Below are positions 12,387 to 22,891 of a stretch of DNA of 64,000 nucleotides, piece after piece. Position 1 is the first letter of the stretch. Each line of letters starts with the position of its first letter. The notes beneath the pieces were generated by a model. The model saw only the letters and a program-made list of their open reading frames with translations. It searched no databases and was not told the origin of the DNA. Source of the DNA: Isoetes taiwanensis (taxonomy: Eukaryota > Streptophyta > Lycopodiopsida > Isoetales > Isoetaceae). Location: NCBI GenBank assembly GCA_021234155.1, contig JAJEKV010000009.1:7987546-8051545 (forward strand). The letters are read 5' to 3'. The position numbers and the translations under genes were made by a program.

Positions 12387-12945
12387 GTCATTACATAAGG
12401 AATGCAGTGCTTGCTAATGCCAGGTGAGGCAGGGGTCAGAACATTCAATCATTCATGCAGTTATAGTAAGTGCTCCTTTGCCTCAAATTTACTAAGGGAT
12501 GATATACATAATGGTTTCTCAACCATTGGAATTAAAAAAAAGAGTCAAACGAAGTCAACGCTGTTTTAGTTGGGTTGGCCTGTGGGATATTTGATTGGAA
12601 CGAAGTTCATAGACGGTGAGCTTATCTTCTCCTGAAATATAGCCTTATCGGTAGATTTCCAGATATATATGGTGGCTCAATCGACTAAAAGGGTGTGAGG
12701 GAACAAGACGGATCTGCACACACGCGATCTGGGTTGGAATCGAGATTGAATCAGTCGATTCAATTTGGGTTTATTTTCACTGCAGTAATTTGGTTATTAC
12801 TGACTTTTGAATGTTCAAGCATTGAGTTATATTATATGAACTAGTTGCTCCCTGTATTGTTAAAATTTCATTTGAATATTGAGAACTAAGTTGAGCAAGG
12901 AAGTTCAAATAGAATACAATTTGTGTACTTGTGCTAAAACTCACA
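12373..12945 (+). repeat. Copia-1 3' LTR (573 bp)
   Basis: Starts TGTTGG and ends CTCACA. It matches the 5' LTR except for two bases in a TA run. It is followed by the target duplication AGGGA. Confidence 0.96.
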
Positions 12946-15900
12946 AGGGAATGCAATGAAGGGGAGTTGGTTCATGTTCATGCCAAGCATTACTCATGGA
13001 TGTTTGAAATATATAGATGAATAGAAGGGGTTGAGCCAAATGGATGTCGGGCATATATAAATTGTAGTGCATGTGTGAAATGGGGGTACTTGCACTTTAA
13101 TTTCAGATCATCATTGCTGGTACTTGCAAGAAATATTTGACCGCACGGTAAGAATTCTTAGCCTCATCAATAGCCAAAGAATTATGCATTTCGCTCTGCC
13201 CAAGTGACCAAACAGTCGCACTCTTTTAATCATCTTCTTTTTCCATAGTAGAATAGAATAGAATAGAATAGAATAAAACAAAGACACATAAGCCTGAAGT
13301 ATGGATGCTTGTTGCAAGTGATCCATGAAGCCCAAAGCCATAATATTTTCTAAAAAAACACATCTAATATATTTTCTATTTCTTAAATTGCACTTAATTG
13401 TATGATCTCCTATTTATGTCGTCTATAATAGATAGATAGATTGTGATTCTAACATTTATCTAAGCATTATTCATTGACTAAATCATCGAGGTTGGTATTT
13501 CTATAACTTCATTGCAATTATTATAAAAGCAATCCCTAGGTAACAGTCTAACAAAAATAGATGATTGCTAACTTCCAAAACGAAAACACATTGACAAATA
13601 GATTTCTTGAGAATAGGAGCTAAGAGATTTTAGTTTCTAAGATTACTTGACAATAGGAGATAGAAGTTTTTAAGTTCATTTTCCTATAGTTGTTGAAAGG
13701 AGGTATTTGAGCACCATATAAAGAGCTTGCTCTTTGGGTGTCACAATAGAATTCTGGCCACAAAGACAAAATGCCACATTGAACAGCTTCGTATTTTTAT
13801 TTCTACGTTTGAGTGGAGCAAATTCTGTCAACATGAGCCTTATACCCTGAGCCTAGGGAATCCTTATATAAGAACAAATAGCATGAACTAAACCTTCAGA
13901 GAACTAACAATGTTTTTTGTTAGCCCAAATCATGTACTAATTTTAAATCCCTTTGATACATTGACATTTCAATCATTATCTTAAGTTCTATACTTCTATA
14001 CAAACTCATACTCCGATAGGCATTTCATTCGTCTACTACAAGCAAAACATCCACTCTATGATTAAACATTGCTAAAATTCCAATTCTAATTCGATGTGTA
14101 AAAACTGATCTTGTCATTGAGAAGCAGTATATCGACCACGAATTTGCTCAGTTTAGATGGTCAGTTTGAATCTGCAGAAGCGTAGGGTCTGTCAAGGCCT
14201 AAATTTTATTGATCCCTCCATTGCCATGGTCCGCTATCCTTGAATGCCAACGTGCTAGCTGCAAAAGTATGCTGTTGATTGACAATAATCCAAGCCATTT
14301 ACATGATTATAGACTTCATGATCCAGTGCAACCATAAGACCTGATGAGTGTTGGCTCTCATATTATAATGATATCGAGCAAGATCATTGAATAATATCTT
14401 ATTAAACTGGTGATGAAAAAGAAGAGCAACATTGCCTGATTAAAATCTGAACTGGGCAACATAAGCTAGAAGATGGATCTCATAAATAAACCTTGCAAAT
14501 AAGAATCGATGGTCCTAGATGTTGTTGCAAGCTTGGCAAAGTAGAGAAAAAAGAATCAGGTAAGTACAAAAGCAAAGGCCAAGGTAATTTTTGTAGACAA
14601 ACTTGTTGCCGACATACCTAATGGAGATATGTCTCAAAATCACCGGCCTCATGATCACAATGGCAGTTACAACAATCTTTGCATGGACAGACCTGCTACC
14701 TATTATAATTTAAACTTCGAGATGCATTTATTTTGGATTAGAAATGGAAATGATGAGCAACGTGGATCCGTCATAAATAGAAGCTTGCTTAAATGTCTGC
14801 CTAAGAAACAGAAACAGAAACAGAATGGTCCATTCCCATGCATTATAGCCAAGTTCACTACCGATCTTGCACCGCCTACTCCACTATGAAAAGACAATAC
14901 AAACCCATAACCCTAGAACCTGCACCATCATCTCATCATCATCCATAAGCATTCAGCAAGAAAGTAAATCTAAGATACACACAAAATCTAAGATGTGCGC
15001 CGCTAAAAAAGGGGATGTTCATTAAATTATGCATCTACTGTTTTAGTTGTATTCATTATGACAAAATATAATGATGACGATGGTAATAAGCTACACATTT
15101 CGCAAAAAATAAACCAAAGACCAACATCTGCAAGGAAGCAGTAAAGGTCAAACATATAAATAATGGCTCTAAGATACCATTGTTGCATTTTCAAGGCCAT
15201 CTAGCCAACAAAGAAAAACAACAACATCAATTTGCAGATTCCAATTCTATCCACAACATACAGAGAAATGACAAAGACAAAATACCTGATCTAAATGCCA
15301 TAGATGCATTGGCCTTGTGGCAAAAAAAAAAAGAAAATAAACCTTGTATCATGATAGATCGGCACGATACATGCTCTCCTATTATGATACACTGGCAAAA
15401 GCAATGCCATCCACATGCAATTTATACTCCAAGCAGCACCAACACTTGCACTGGTAAAAGCAATGCCCTTGATCCACATGCAATTTATCAAGCACTACAA
15501 TATATAAAGCAAATAATGATTTTATGTTGTATGTCCTCATATAAGGCTGTCTAAATAAAATTTCATGCCAATATCTCAAAAAATTGAAAAACCTTGACCT
15601 GGAGAATGCTTGTTAGAAAAAGAGGGCATACCTGGATTTGTTGCATTTTCTAAACATGAGCTTCTGGATTCTTAAGCCGAGTGGCTATGCAAAAGCTTTG
15701 TTCATTTAAGCTTGTGTGCTTCATCATTTCTTTGCTCCTGCATCAAATAAAGAAAAAAAATAGCGTATGAAAATGGACACATAATGTATGATAATGGCAA
15801 TGGCCTTCTAATGCCTGGCAGACATGCAAGAATGCTTTTCTACCTTAACAGTCACTTATCTCTGCACAGATTGTAATGTCCCTGGCACAAAAGAATCTAC

Positions 15901-16849
15901 AGCTTGGAGATTCACATACATCTAGAATCTGATTATCATCTATTTTAAAGATACCTCTACTGATTGGATGAAGATGGTTCAACTTGATGAACCTTAATGG
16001 TTCTAGAATGGTCTCGATTCCTACAGAAATGCAAATAAATAAGAATCATACATAAAATAAAGTGAAGCAATAAAGTGTGTACAATATGTACTATAGAAAA
16101 GATGATAACTTGAACATTGCAGCATTAATGTTGATTTATAGATAGCATGTGCTTCATAGACAAATGTGGACACAAACAAAATGTTCATAGTATGCTGCTG
16201 TAGACAAATTTGGACACAAATCTGGAGTATGGTATAGACAAACAAAATCGTAGCCTTATAGAATCAGGCCATGATTGCAGACTTACAGAATTGGACTTGC
16301 TAAAACTTTGTTTCCTAAGGGTAAAACCTTGATGGTTCTATGCTGGTCTCAAGTCCTGCAGAAATGCAAATAAATGAGAATCATGCATAAAGTAAATGCA
16401 AACATAAAAATAGAATGTGCATGTAGATCTTTCGTTGTCCTTGAGTTTGAGAGGCCATGTCATTCATGCTGCGATAAGGACAAAATATAGGCATCCCAAA
16501 GAACATGCTCAATAAAATAACGGTCAGCCATGCTGGTGATGTTGAGAAGTTGGAGGAAGGAGGGGTCCCAGCAGGTGCAGTACTTTCTCAGATGCCACTA
16601 AAATAACTTTAGGATGAAAGCTAAAGAGACAATGATGCAATTGGTTGCAGTGGATTGGCTACAATCAGATAAGCGTGAAGATCATTTAGCGAGTTGACCA
16701 AGCAATCTCATGCCCAAAGAACTGGTAGTCACTGGAGCAGTTATGCAGTTACAACACAAACAAAAAATAGAGAATAACATGCAGTAGTGCAACATAAGAA
16801 AAGTGCTTGAACTTGGTGACAACCTTACCTGGTGTTAACTCACCAATGC

Positions 16850-17260
16850 AGAGCCTACGGTATTTGGTAACAGAGAAAGATAGGAGCCAAACCTGAAGAA
16901 TGAAAAAAATCCGGCATGAACCTGAAGTATAAAAAAAAAACCGGCATGGCAACTAAATCCGTAAGAAAAAACTTAATGAGGACACCTTCAAGTTTGTAAT
17001 TTCTACCTTTCGGGAGAACTCCAGATGCCAAAGATTTGTTATTTAGAAGCTTGAATCCTGTATCCTGAAACAACAACATTACAATTAGTTTCTGTAACAA
17101 AGGTTTTAGACTCTTCTTGTGTTGTTGTGTTTCCCTTTTGAATATACTGATCTATGACGATGCCACCCAGCTCAAGAGCTTCAGTGAGGATCAGACCCAG
17201 CCCAAGAACCAGAAGCGCCAAATAACCGAGAGAAAATTCGTAGAGAGCAGTGAATGAAAA
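16850..17260 (-). other. Possible host exon pair, unidentified
   Basis: On the minus strand a frame beginning near 17258 encodes a hydrophobic stretch with LALLVLGLGLILTEALELGG and then a polar segment. A TTTCAG acceptor near 17058 leads into a second frame with a basic, glycine-containing segment (LNNKSLASGVLPKGRNYKL). A GTAAGG donor follows near 16828. No ATG is in frame at the start and no family was recognised. It may be a fragment of a membrane protein gene or chance. Confidence 0.2.
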
Positions 17261-17378
17261 CTTAGGGAGCAGGGAATTTTGATTTTAGTCGTGATTCAAT
17301 AAGGTCGGCTCGGCAACTTTGGATGTTTGAATTAAATGCAGGCAACCAAGATGTCGCAAGGGGAATGCAGGCGGGAAG

Positions 17379-17400
17379 GGAACGCCGCATGCGGCGTTCC
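17379..17400. repeat. Perfect 22 bp palindrome
   Basis: GGAACGCCGCA followed at once by its exact reverse complement, with no loop. It is GC-rich inside AT-rich DNA. Confidence 0.9.
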
Positions 17401-18049
17401 TGGCACAAATACCAAAGCTTTACCATTTTAAAAAAGAAGATGTTTACAACAAAGTGATGAAACTATGGCAAGCACTTCTTGTTCTTCCAGCAAGTACTGT
17501 GGTGAGCGTGGCTTTCGACAACAAAATGTGATAAAAGACAATTTACGAGAAAGTTTGAAGTTCGCCACTCTTGATACCTTACTGTTTCTATCATTGTCTG
17601 CGTCTAATGTGGGGGGATGCAAATTATGATCTGATTGGATGCAAGACAAGCAACAACGCAGTGTCGTTGTGAAACATATCAATATGAGTTATTTTGGATC
17701 TCTTTTATAGTTGTCTCTAAAAAACTTGGACATGCAAAAGAATAGCAGACCAAAAATTTGCCCTTCAAATTGAATGGCAAGGTGAAAACTTGCTCTTCAA
17801 AAGAAAACTAGGTTCCCATTCAAATTTAAGGCTTGGTTGAAAACGTTAAAATACCCTTCTATAATAAATGTCTTATTAGTTCTAGAACTTTGGGTTGGAC
17901 ATAAATTAGTAAATACAAGAAATTTATTGTGGCGGCCAAGGCCATCTCTTCACTAGCCGCAATTACAGGACGAAATTTATATGAAGTCTGTGGTAATGTG
18001 AAGTCCAACTTAGTATCATTTTAGAACTTATATATGTTATTATATAACT

Positions 18050-20300
18050 AGATTTCCCAATTCCAGTTGCCCCACATACTATCAGCCAAATGGGAGCAGT
18101 ACTATTGATTATCTTTTTGGGGATCCAAATGCAGTAAATCTAGTAACGGATTTTTACATGCTAGAGAGGAATGCTGATTCTGATCATGTCCCTTATGTGT
18201 TTACATTGGATATGAAAACAAGGCGCAAAGTGAGAGATGCAATACCGTTACCAAAGCTAAAGCTGCCATATAGACTGGCAAACAATTATGAAAAAGCATT
18301 CGATGCTAAGTTGATGGAGATGCAATGGCAAGGATCATTAGAAGATAGAAGCAAAGCTCTTATGAGCATCATTTTGAATGTAGCACAAACTAGTTTTGGA
18401 CTTACAAAACCAAAGAGAGCGAGTTGGGCAAATAGCAAGTGGTTTGATGGGGATTGCAGAACAGCTAAAGAGGTATGGAAACAATCTAAAGATCCTGATA
18501 AACTTGTGCTTTATAAAAAGCTTATTAAGCGTAAAAAAAGAGCTTGGCTGAGAAATCATACTGAAATGCTTATGCATGAAATGGATACTGATCCAAAGAG
18601 GTTTTTTAACTGCTCCAAAAAGAAAAATTTGATCGGAGATATCTCTAGAAAGGAGTTGTTATCATGGGTAGAGGAGCTATATAATATGCCACATATGAAC
18701 CAGATGGCCTGTGAAGGAGATACATCTCCAATCTTTACATTGCAAAATGTGCAAGAAGCTTTGAAGAATATGGGAAATGGCCGAGCCACTGATGTTAATA
18801 GCATGTCAGCTGAATTATTTAAATGGGGAGGTACGTCACTTCATGTTTTATTGGTTGAAATCTGTAATGATGCTCTTTTGGCAGGACACTTTCTCCAAGA
18901 TTGGTGTTTGAATAGAGTTATTCCAATATACAAATCAGGAGATAAAGATGACATAAGGAACTATCGCACGATCCTTGTGGGTAGTTTATTTGCCAAATTG
19001 TTTGCTTCTATGATTGAACAAAAACTTGCAGTTGGGCGGACTCTCATGATGGCCGAGTGATTGGATAAGCAGGTTTTAGAGAAGCTTACTCCACACTTGA
19101 TCGTTTGGCTACATTGCAGGTATTGGCTGAGGGTGCAAAGGGATCAAGAAATAACAGATATTTTACCTTTATTGATTTAACTAAAGTATTCGATAAGGTT
19201 AAAAGGACAAATCTTGCTTCACGCTTAGAATTTTTGCAGGTGCCATTAGCAATAAGGCAAGCGAGTGCTTTCTGTACAAAAAGGTACTTGTTGAACTCTC
19301 TTTTCCCTTTACAGGGCCTGAATGCATAGAGAACACCGTTGGGGTTAAACAAGGATGTCCTTGTTCCCCAACACTCTTTGGTCTCTTTATCGATGAGCTG
19401 GAGAGGTGGCTGGCCAGGCTTGGTGGTGTTGGAGCAAAACTTGGTAAGTATACTGTGCAATTATTACTATTTGTTGATGATATAGTTCTGATTTCCAAAA
19501 CTACCGATGGGCTTCAGCAGCATTTAGATGTGCTGCAAGAGTTTGTGAACATAAAGGCATACAGATAAATGCAGCTAAGTCCAAGATAATGGTTGTTGGT
19601 GGTCGTGATTCTACCCTTTTTACAGTGGGAGGGATTCCCTTGGAGCAGGTAAAAACATATAAATATCTTGGCATTGAGATCACAAATGACTATAGATAGG
19701 TGGTCGCAACACAAAAGAGGGCTTCTGGAGGCCTCAGGGCTTATTATAATATGATGTACCATTGTAAAGTGAATAATTATGAGCATTGGAAACTGAGGAA
19801 GTTGCTTTTTGGCATACAAGTTAAACCGGTAATATTATATGGCAACCCAATATGGGGACCTGGACTCTCTAAAAAATGCCAGCACGAGATTGAAAAAATT
19901 CAAAAGCGGTTTCTTCTTTGGGAATTTGGTGTAAAATCACAGACACCGTACTGCATGCTTCTTGCAGAGGTAGGTTTGCTACCCTTGGAAGTGGAGGCAC
20001 TTTGTAGGACCATCACTTATGTAAATAGGATTTTGTCCATGGATTTGGATAGATGGCCTAGGCTGGCTCTGGAACAGTCAAGAGATAGAGGATGGTATGC
20101 AGATATAAGAAGATGGGCGACTAGATGGCTTAAACAGGGGATATGGCCAGCATCGACGAAGTTTAAGGAAGCACATGAACAGGTAACAGACATAGTGATT
20201 AAAAAAAGGTGGCAGCTAAATGCAGATGGTGACACGAAAAAAAAAGATTTTATCTAGAAGAGATAAATGACCTAAAAGTATATAGAGATCAAGCTTATTT
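18050..20300 (+). pseudogene. LINE-A ORF2: endonuclease end, reverse transcriptase, thumb
   Basis: The frame opens inside the endonuclease: FPNSS near 18055, STIDYLFGD near 18100 and the terminal SDHVP near 18180. The reverse transcriptase follows, with NYRTILVGSLFAKLFAS (about 18960-19010), motif A TFIDLTKVFDKV (about 19162-19197), GVKQGCPCSPTLFGLFIDEL, motif C LLLFVDDIVLIS (about 19464-19499), YKYLGIEI and a thumb with VILYGNPIWGPG. Lesions include a frameshift and a stop near 19030-19062 (CAA to TAA in the QAGF motif), frameshifts near 19330 and 19560, a stop at about 19699, and an extra A near 20245. FVDD is intact, so decay is by stops and shifts rather than active-site loss. The Gypsy insertion cuts the frame at 20300. 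Confidence 0.85.
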
Positions 20301-20645
20301 TGTCATGAACATACGCGAGAACAAGGAAAATACGCAGAAAATATGCAAGAAATATGGAAGAAATACGCCAAGATCGGCAAAGAATCTGATATATGAACAA
20401 GAATCAAGAGTACAATGACCCGAAGGCAAGCAGGAACATGAGACAGATGCCTAGAAGGCTCAAGACTGGCGTTAAACTGGAATGGTTCGATAAGAAGGAG
20501 GTGACTCCTTATATATCTAGGCCAACGGTCAGGATCGCGCCACTCCAATGGATGAGATCGCGCCAAGTGTCGCGCATGCATTTAGGTTCTAGAATATTCT
20601 AGAACCTCCTGGAGATAGTCCCACATATGAGGAAGACGTGAAGAA
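20301..20645 (-). repeat. Gypsy 3' LTR (345 bp)
   Basis: Plus-strand start TGTCATGAACATACGCG, end ACGTGAAGAA. It pairs with 30771-31095 but has about 20 extra bases near 20530-20550. Read on the minus strand it begins TTCTTCACG rather than TG and ends ATGACA. It overlaps the end of the integrase reading frame. Confidence 0.85.
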
Positions 20646-21700
20646 GGTGGAGGTACTCGATCTGGAAATGAATTTGCCATATAGGATTCCAACAAAGACA
20701 CATGGAACACTGGGTGAAGCCAAACTGATGTCTAAAGCTCAAGACAGAAAGCAGCATCACCAACTCATTCAATGATCCGATAGGGACCTAAGCACCGGTA
20801 GTCGAGCTTGTTACAAGGGCGAGATGTCGGCATCCCAACGCAAGAGTTAAACAAGATCACCAACTGCAAAATGAGGAGCGTCCTGACGGTGTTGATCTAC
20901 ATGATAATGATAACGTGCTTGGGCCTAGAGGAGATGATGCTGAAGATCATCCTAGAGCATGCGGAGCTTCTCGAGCCTGTCCTCGGCACTGGGATTGACT
21001 GAATCATATCCAGGAGCAATGAAATACCACCGGGGATGCATGCCGAAATTAATAAAGAACGAAGTCTGGCCTGTGGAGGCATGGACAGAATTATTGTAAG
21101 AAAATTCTGCCAGCGGTAGGCGGTTAGCCAATCAATCCAGTCGTCTTGCTGATAATTGATGAAGCATCACAAATACTGCTCAAGTGTTTGATTAGTGCGC
21201 TCCACCTACCCATTGATCTCTGGGTGATGTCCGGAAGAGAGCGAACGTTCCACATGCAAGAGTTGCAATAGACGTTTCCAAAAGCTAGCAACAAACTGAG
21301 GGCCGCGGTCACTGACAATGTTATCTAGTAAGCCATGGAGTCGAACCACCTCTCGAAGTAAGAGAACCGTTGTGGCTTCACTGGAGATAGAAGTGCCGCA
21401 AGGAATGAAATGTGCCATCTTGGAAAAACGGTCAACAACAACAAGGATGGTGTCATGGCCCTGGGAGGATGGAAGCTCGACAATAAAATCCACCAAAATA
21501 CTCTGACCGGCTGGAATTGGTAAAGGCTGAAGCAGGCCATGTGGGCAGTGCTTGGGAGCTTTTGCACGACAACAAATATCACATGAGCGTACAAAAGTCT
21601 CAACCGTGCGGCGGAGACCTGGCCACCAATAATCTCGAGCAATAAGTTCTAGAGTCTTGGCAATGCCAAAATGGCCGGCGAGAGGAGAATCATAACAGGA
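20600..21700 (-). pseudogene. Gypsy integrase
   Basis: Read on the minus strand, a zinc-binding HHCC region (about 21690-21560: H...GHFGIAKTLELIARDYWWPG, then CDICCRAK) is followed by the catalytic core. The core has VDFIVELPSS and VVVDRFSKMAHF (first Asp), then NIVSDRGPQF (second Asp) and a region ending HHPEING. Near 20730-20640 a frame reads LHPVFHVSLLE, the typical C-terminal integrase motif of Gypsy elements, and then runs on into the LTR to a stop. Frameshifts break it, so no complete integrase can be made. Confidence 0.85.
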
Positions 21701-22213
21701 CTACAGAACTTGAAGTCGAGGGGCACCATCCGAAATATACAGGAATCCATCATGAAATAGAAGTTCATCTCGAACCTCAAAATGATCATAGTCCAACCTC
21801 ATCATTTGTCGGGAAGATGATGCTGAGCTAAGCTGTGGTATTATGTCTTGCGCCAATGGATCAGAAGGTAGAGATGCTCGAACAGGCTCCAACAAAGATA
21901 TATCATGAGGCCTCTCGAACAAAGTGATGGCCATGAGCTGTAAACGATCTGGTCCTAGACTAACTTGTGATTGCTGATCAAATGCTGGCTCCCCTGCCTT
22001 AGGTTCGAAATAAGATCTGCAAGAAAGAGCATCTGGTTTTCCTTGAAGCGTGCCAGGCCAAAACTTGATGATGATATCAAAGGGGAATAGCACCTGTGTA
22101 TGCCACCGAGCCTGACGACGATTAAGCACTCGAGCAGACTGGAAATACTCCAGATTGCGATGGTCCCTATACACAGTCAATTATGAGGAGAACCCTCAAG
22201 AAATCGTCGCCAC
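21701..22213 (-). pseudogene. Gypsy RNase H, C-terminal half
   Basis: Reads [12 protein letters not shown], then [26 protein letters not shown], the standard end of the Gypsy RNase H and the start of the linker. It joins, across Copia-2, to the N-terminal half at 27777-28000. With Copia-2 and one target copy removed, the frame reads LLTLVSGVATIS then GFSS and LTVYRD, apart from stops. It is broken by the insertion. Confidence 0.88.
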
Positions 22214-22849
22214 TGTTAGAAAGACAGTAGATCATCACATATTCCTGCAGGTTCTCATAATTGTTCAATGAGCAATAGTGAAGGGAGAATTGTATACAGA
22301 ATGCCTGCTCTGATCATCACTGAAGATTATACTGTGCATTATCAGGGAATGTGCAGATTAAGTTGGTAAGTTGCATGATAAGCTATATGGTTTAGTGAAA
22401 AGCCTAAGGGGTAAAGGTCTAAGGTTCGTTGAAGGTTTATTTATTAAGCCTTTTATATTGATATGATATTAAAAGGGATAAAGGCGTCGACGTGCAAGCA
22501 AGAGGTTAAGGCAGAAATATTGGAAGGAAAGTTGACGAACTTATCCTCCATAGCCGTCGCCGGATCGGCCGAGGAAAACCCCTGTAAATAAACCTGTAGA
22601 TAATTAAACCCACGGAGAATGGAGCCGGGAGTGGTAGCGCCATAACAACTCTGCAAACAGTGAAATTCGAAAGACAGAAGTTTCGATATTACTGTTCATT
22701 TGAGATAGTTGACCATTGCATTGATATTATGTTAAGTATAAACACTTGAAGGAAATATTGTTATAGTTGAAAGGCAATGGTTTATTAAGAATTGAAGCTT
22801 GAATTTCATGATCTAAGTTAAGTGCATCAAGGTTCTAAGATTGTTAACA
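22214..22849 (+). repeat. Copia-2 5' LTR (636 bp)
   Basis: Starts TGTTAGAAAGACAG and ends GATTGTTAACA. It has the same length as the 3' LTR, with five substitutions seen. Confidence 0.96.
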
Positions 22850-22851
22850 AG

Positions 22852-22863
22852 TGGTATCAGAGC
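22852..22863 (+). promoter_or_regulatory. Copia-2 primer binding site
   Basis: TGGTATCAGAGC, two bases after the 5' LTR. Confidence 0.93.
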
Positions 22864-22891
22864 TAGTGTGATTCAGAACTATCTCAAAGCA

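Larger units (their letters stand above)
7536..12945 (+). mobile_element. Copia-1, complete LTR retrotransposon
   Basis: A Ty1/Copia element of 5,410 bp, flanked by a 5-base target duplication, AGGGA, at 7531-7535 and 12946-12950. Both LTRs start TGTTGG and end CTCACA. The primer site TGGTATCAGAGC (initiator Met tRNA type) follows the left LTR at 8113-8124, and a purine tract (about 12360-12372) precedes the right LTR. Domain order is gag, protease, integrase, reverse transcriptase, RNase H, which defines Copia. The LTRs appear identical except for one TA unit, so insertion was recent. Even so, pol carries one stop codon and six single-base indels, so this copy is not autonomous as sequenced. 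Confidence 0.96.
12951..18009. other. AT-rich spacer with local duplications; no firm gene
   Basis: No domain was recognised over 5 kb. Contents: an (AGAAT)n microsatellite at about 13248-13274; two ~35 bp copies of a block with AAAGCAATGCC and CCACATGCAATTTAT (about 15393 and 15455); two copies of CAGAAATGCAAATAAAT.AG (about 16023 and 16357); and a perfect 22 bp palindrome at 17379-17400. Several GTAAG/GTATG donor-like sites on the minus strand (about 15290, 15625, 16828) hint at a minus-strand spliced gene. The reading frames between them are too short to claim one. Confidence 0.5.

Noticed and set aside
13248-13276. (AGAAT)n as a minus-strand LINE tail
   Set aside because: The hairpin and GTGGACG box that mark the other LINE ends are not found on the upstream side.
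22841-22891. Upstream start for Copia-2 gag
   Set aside because: These in-frame codons include the LTR end and primer site; the ATG at 22892 matches the Copia-1 gag start.
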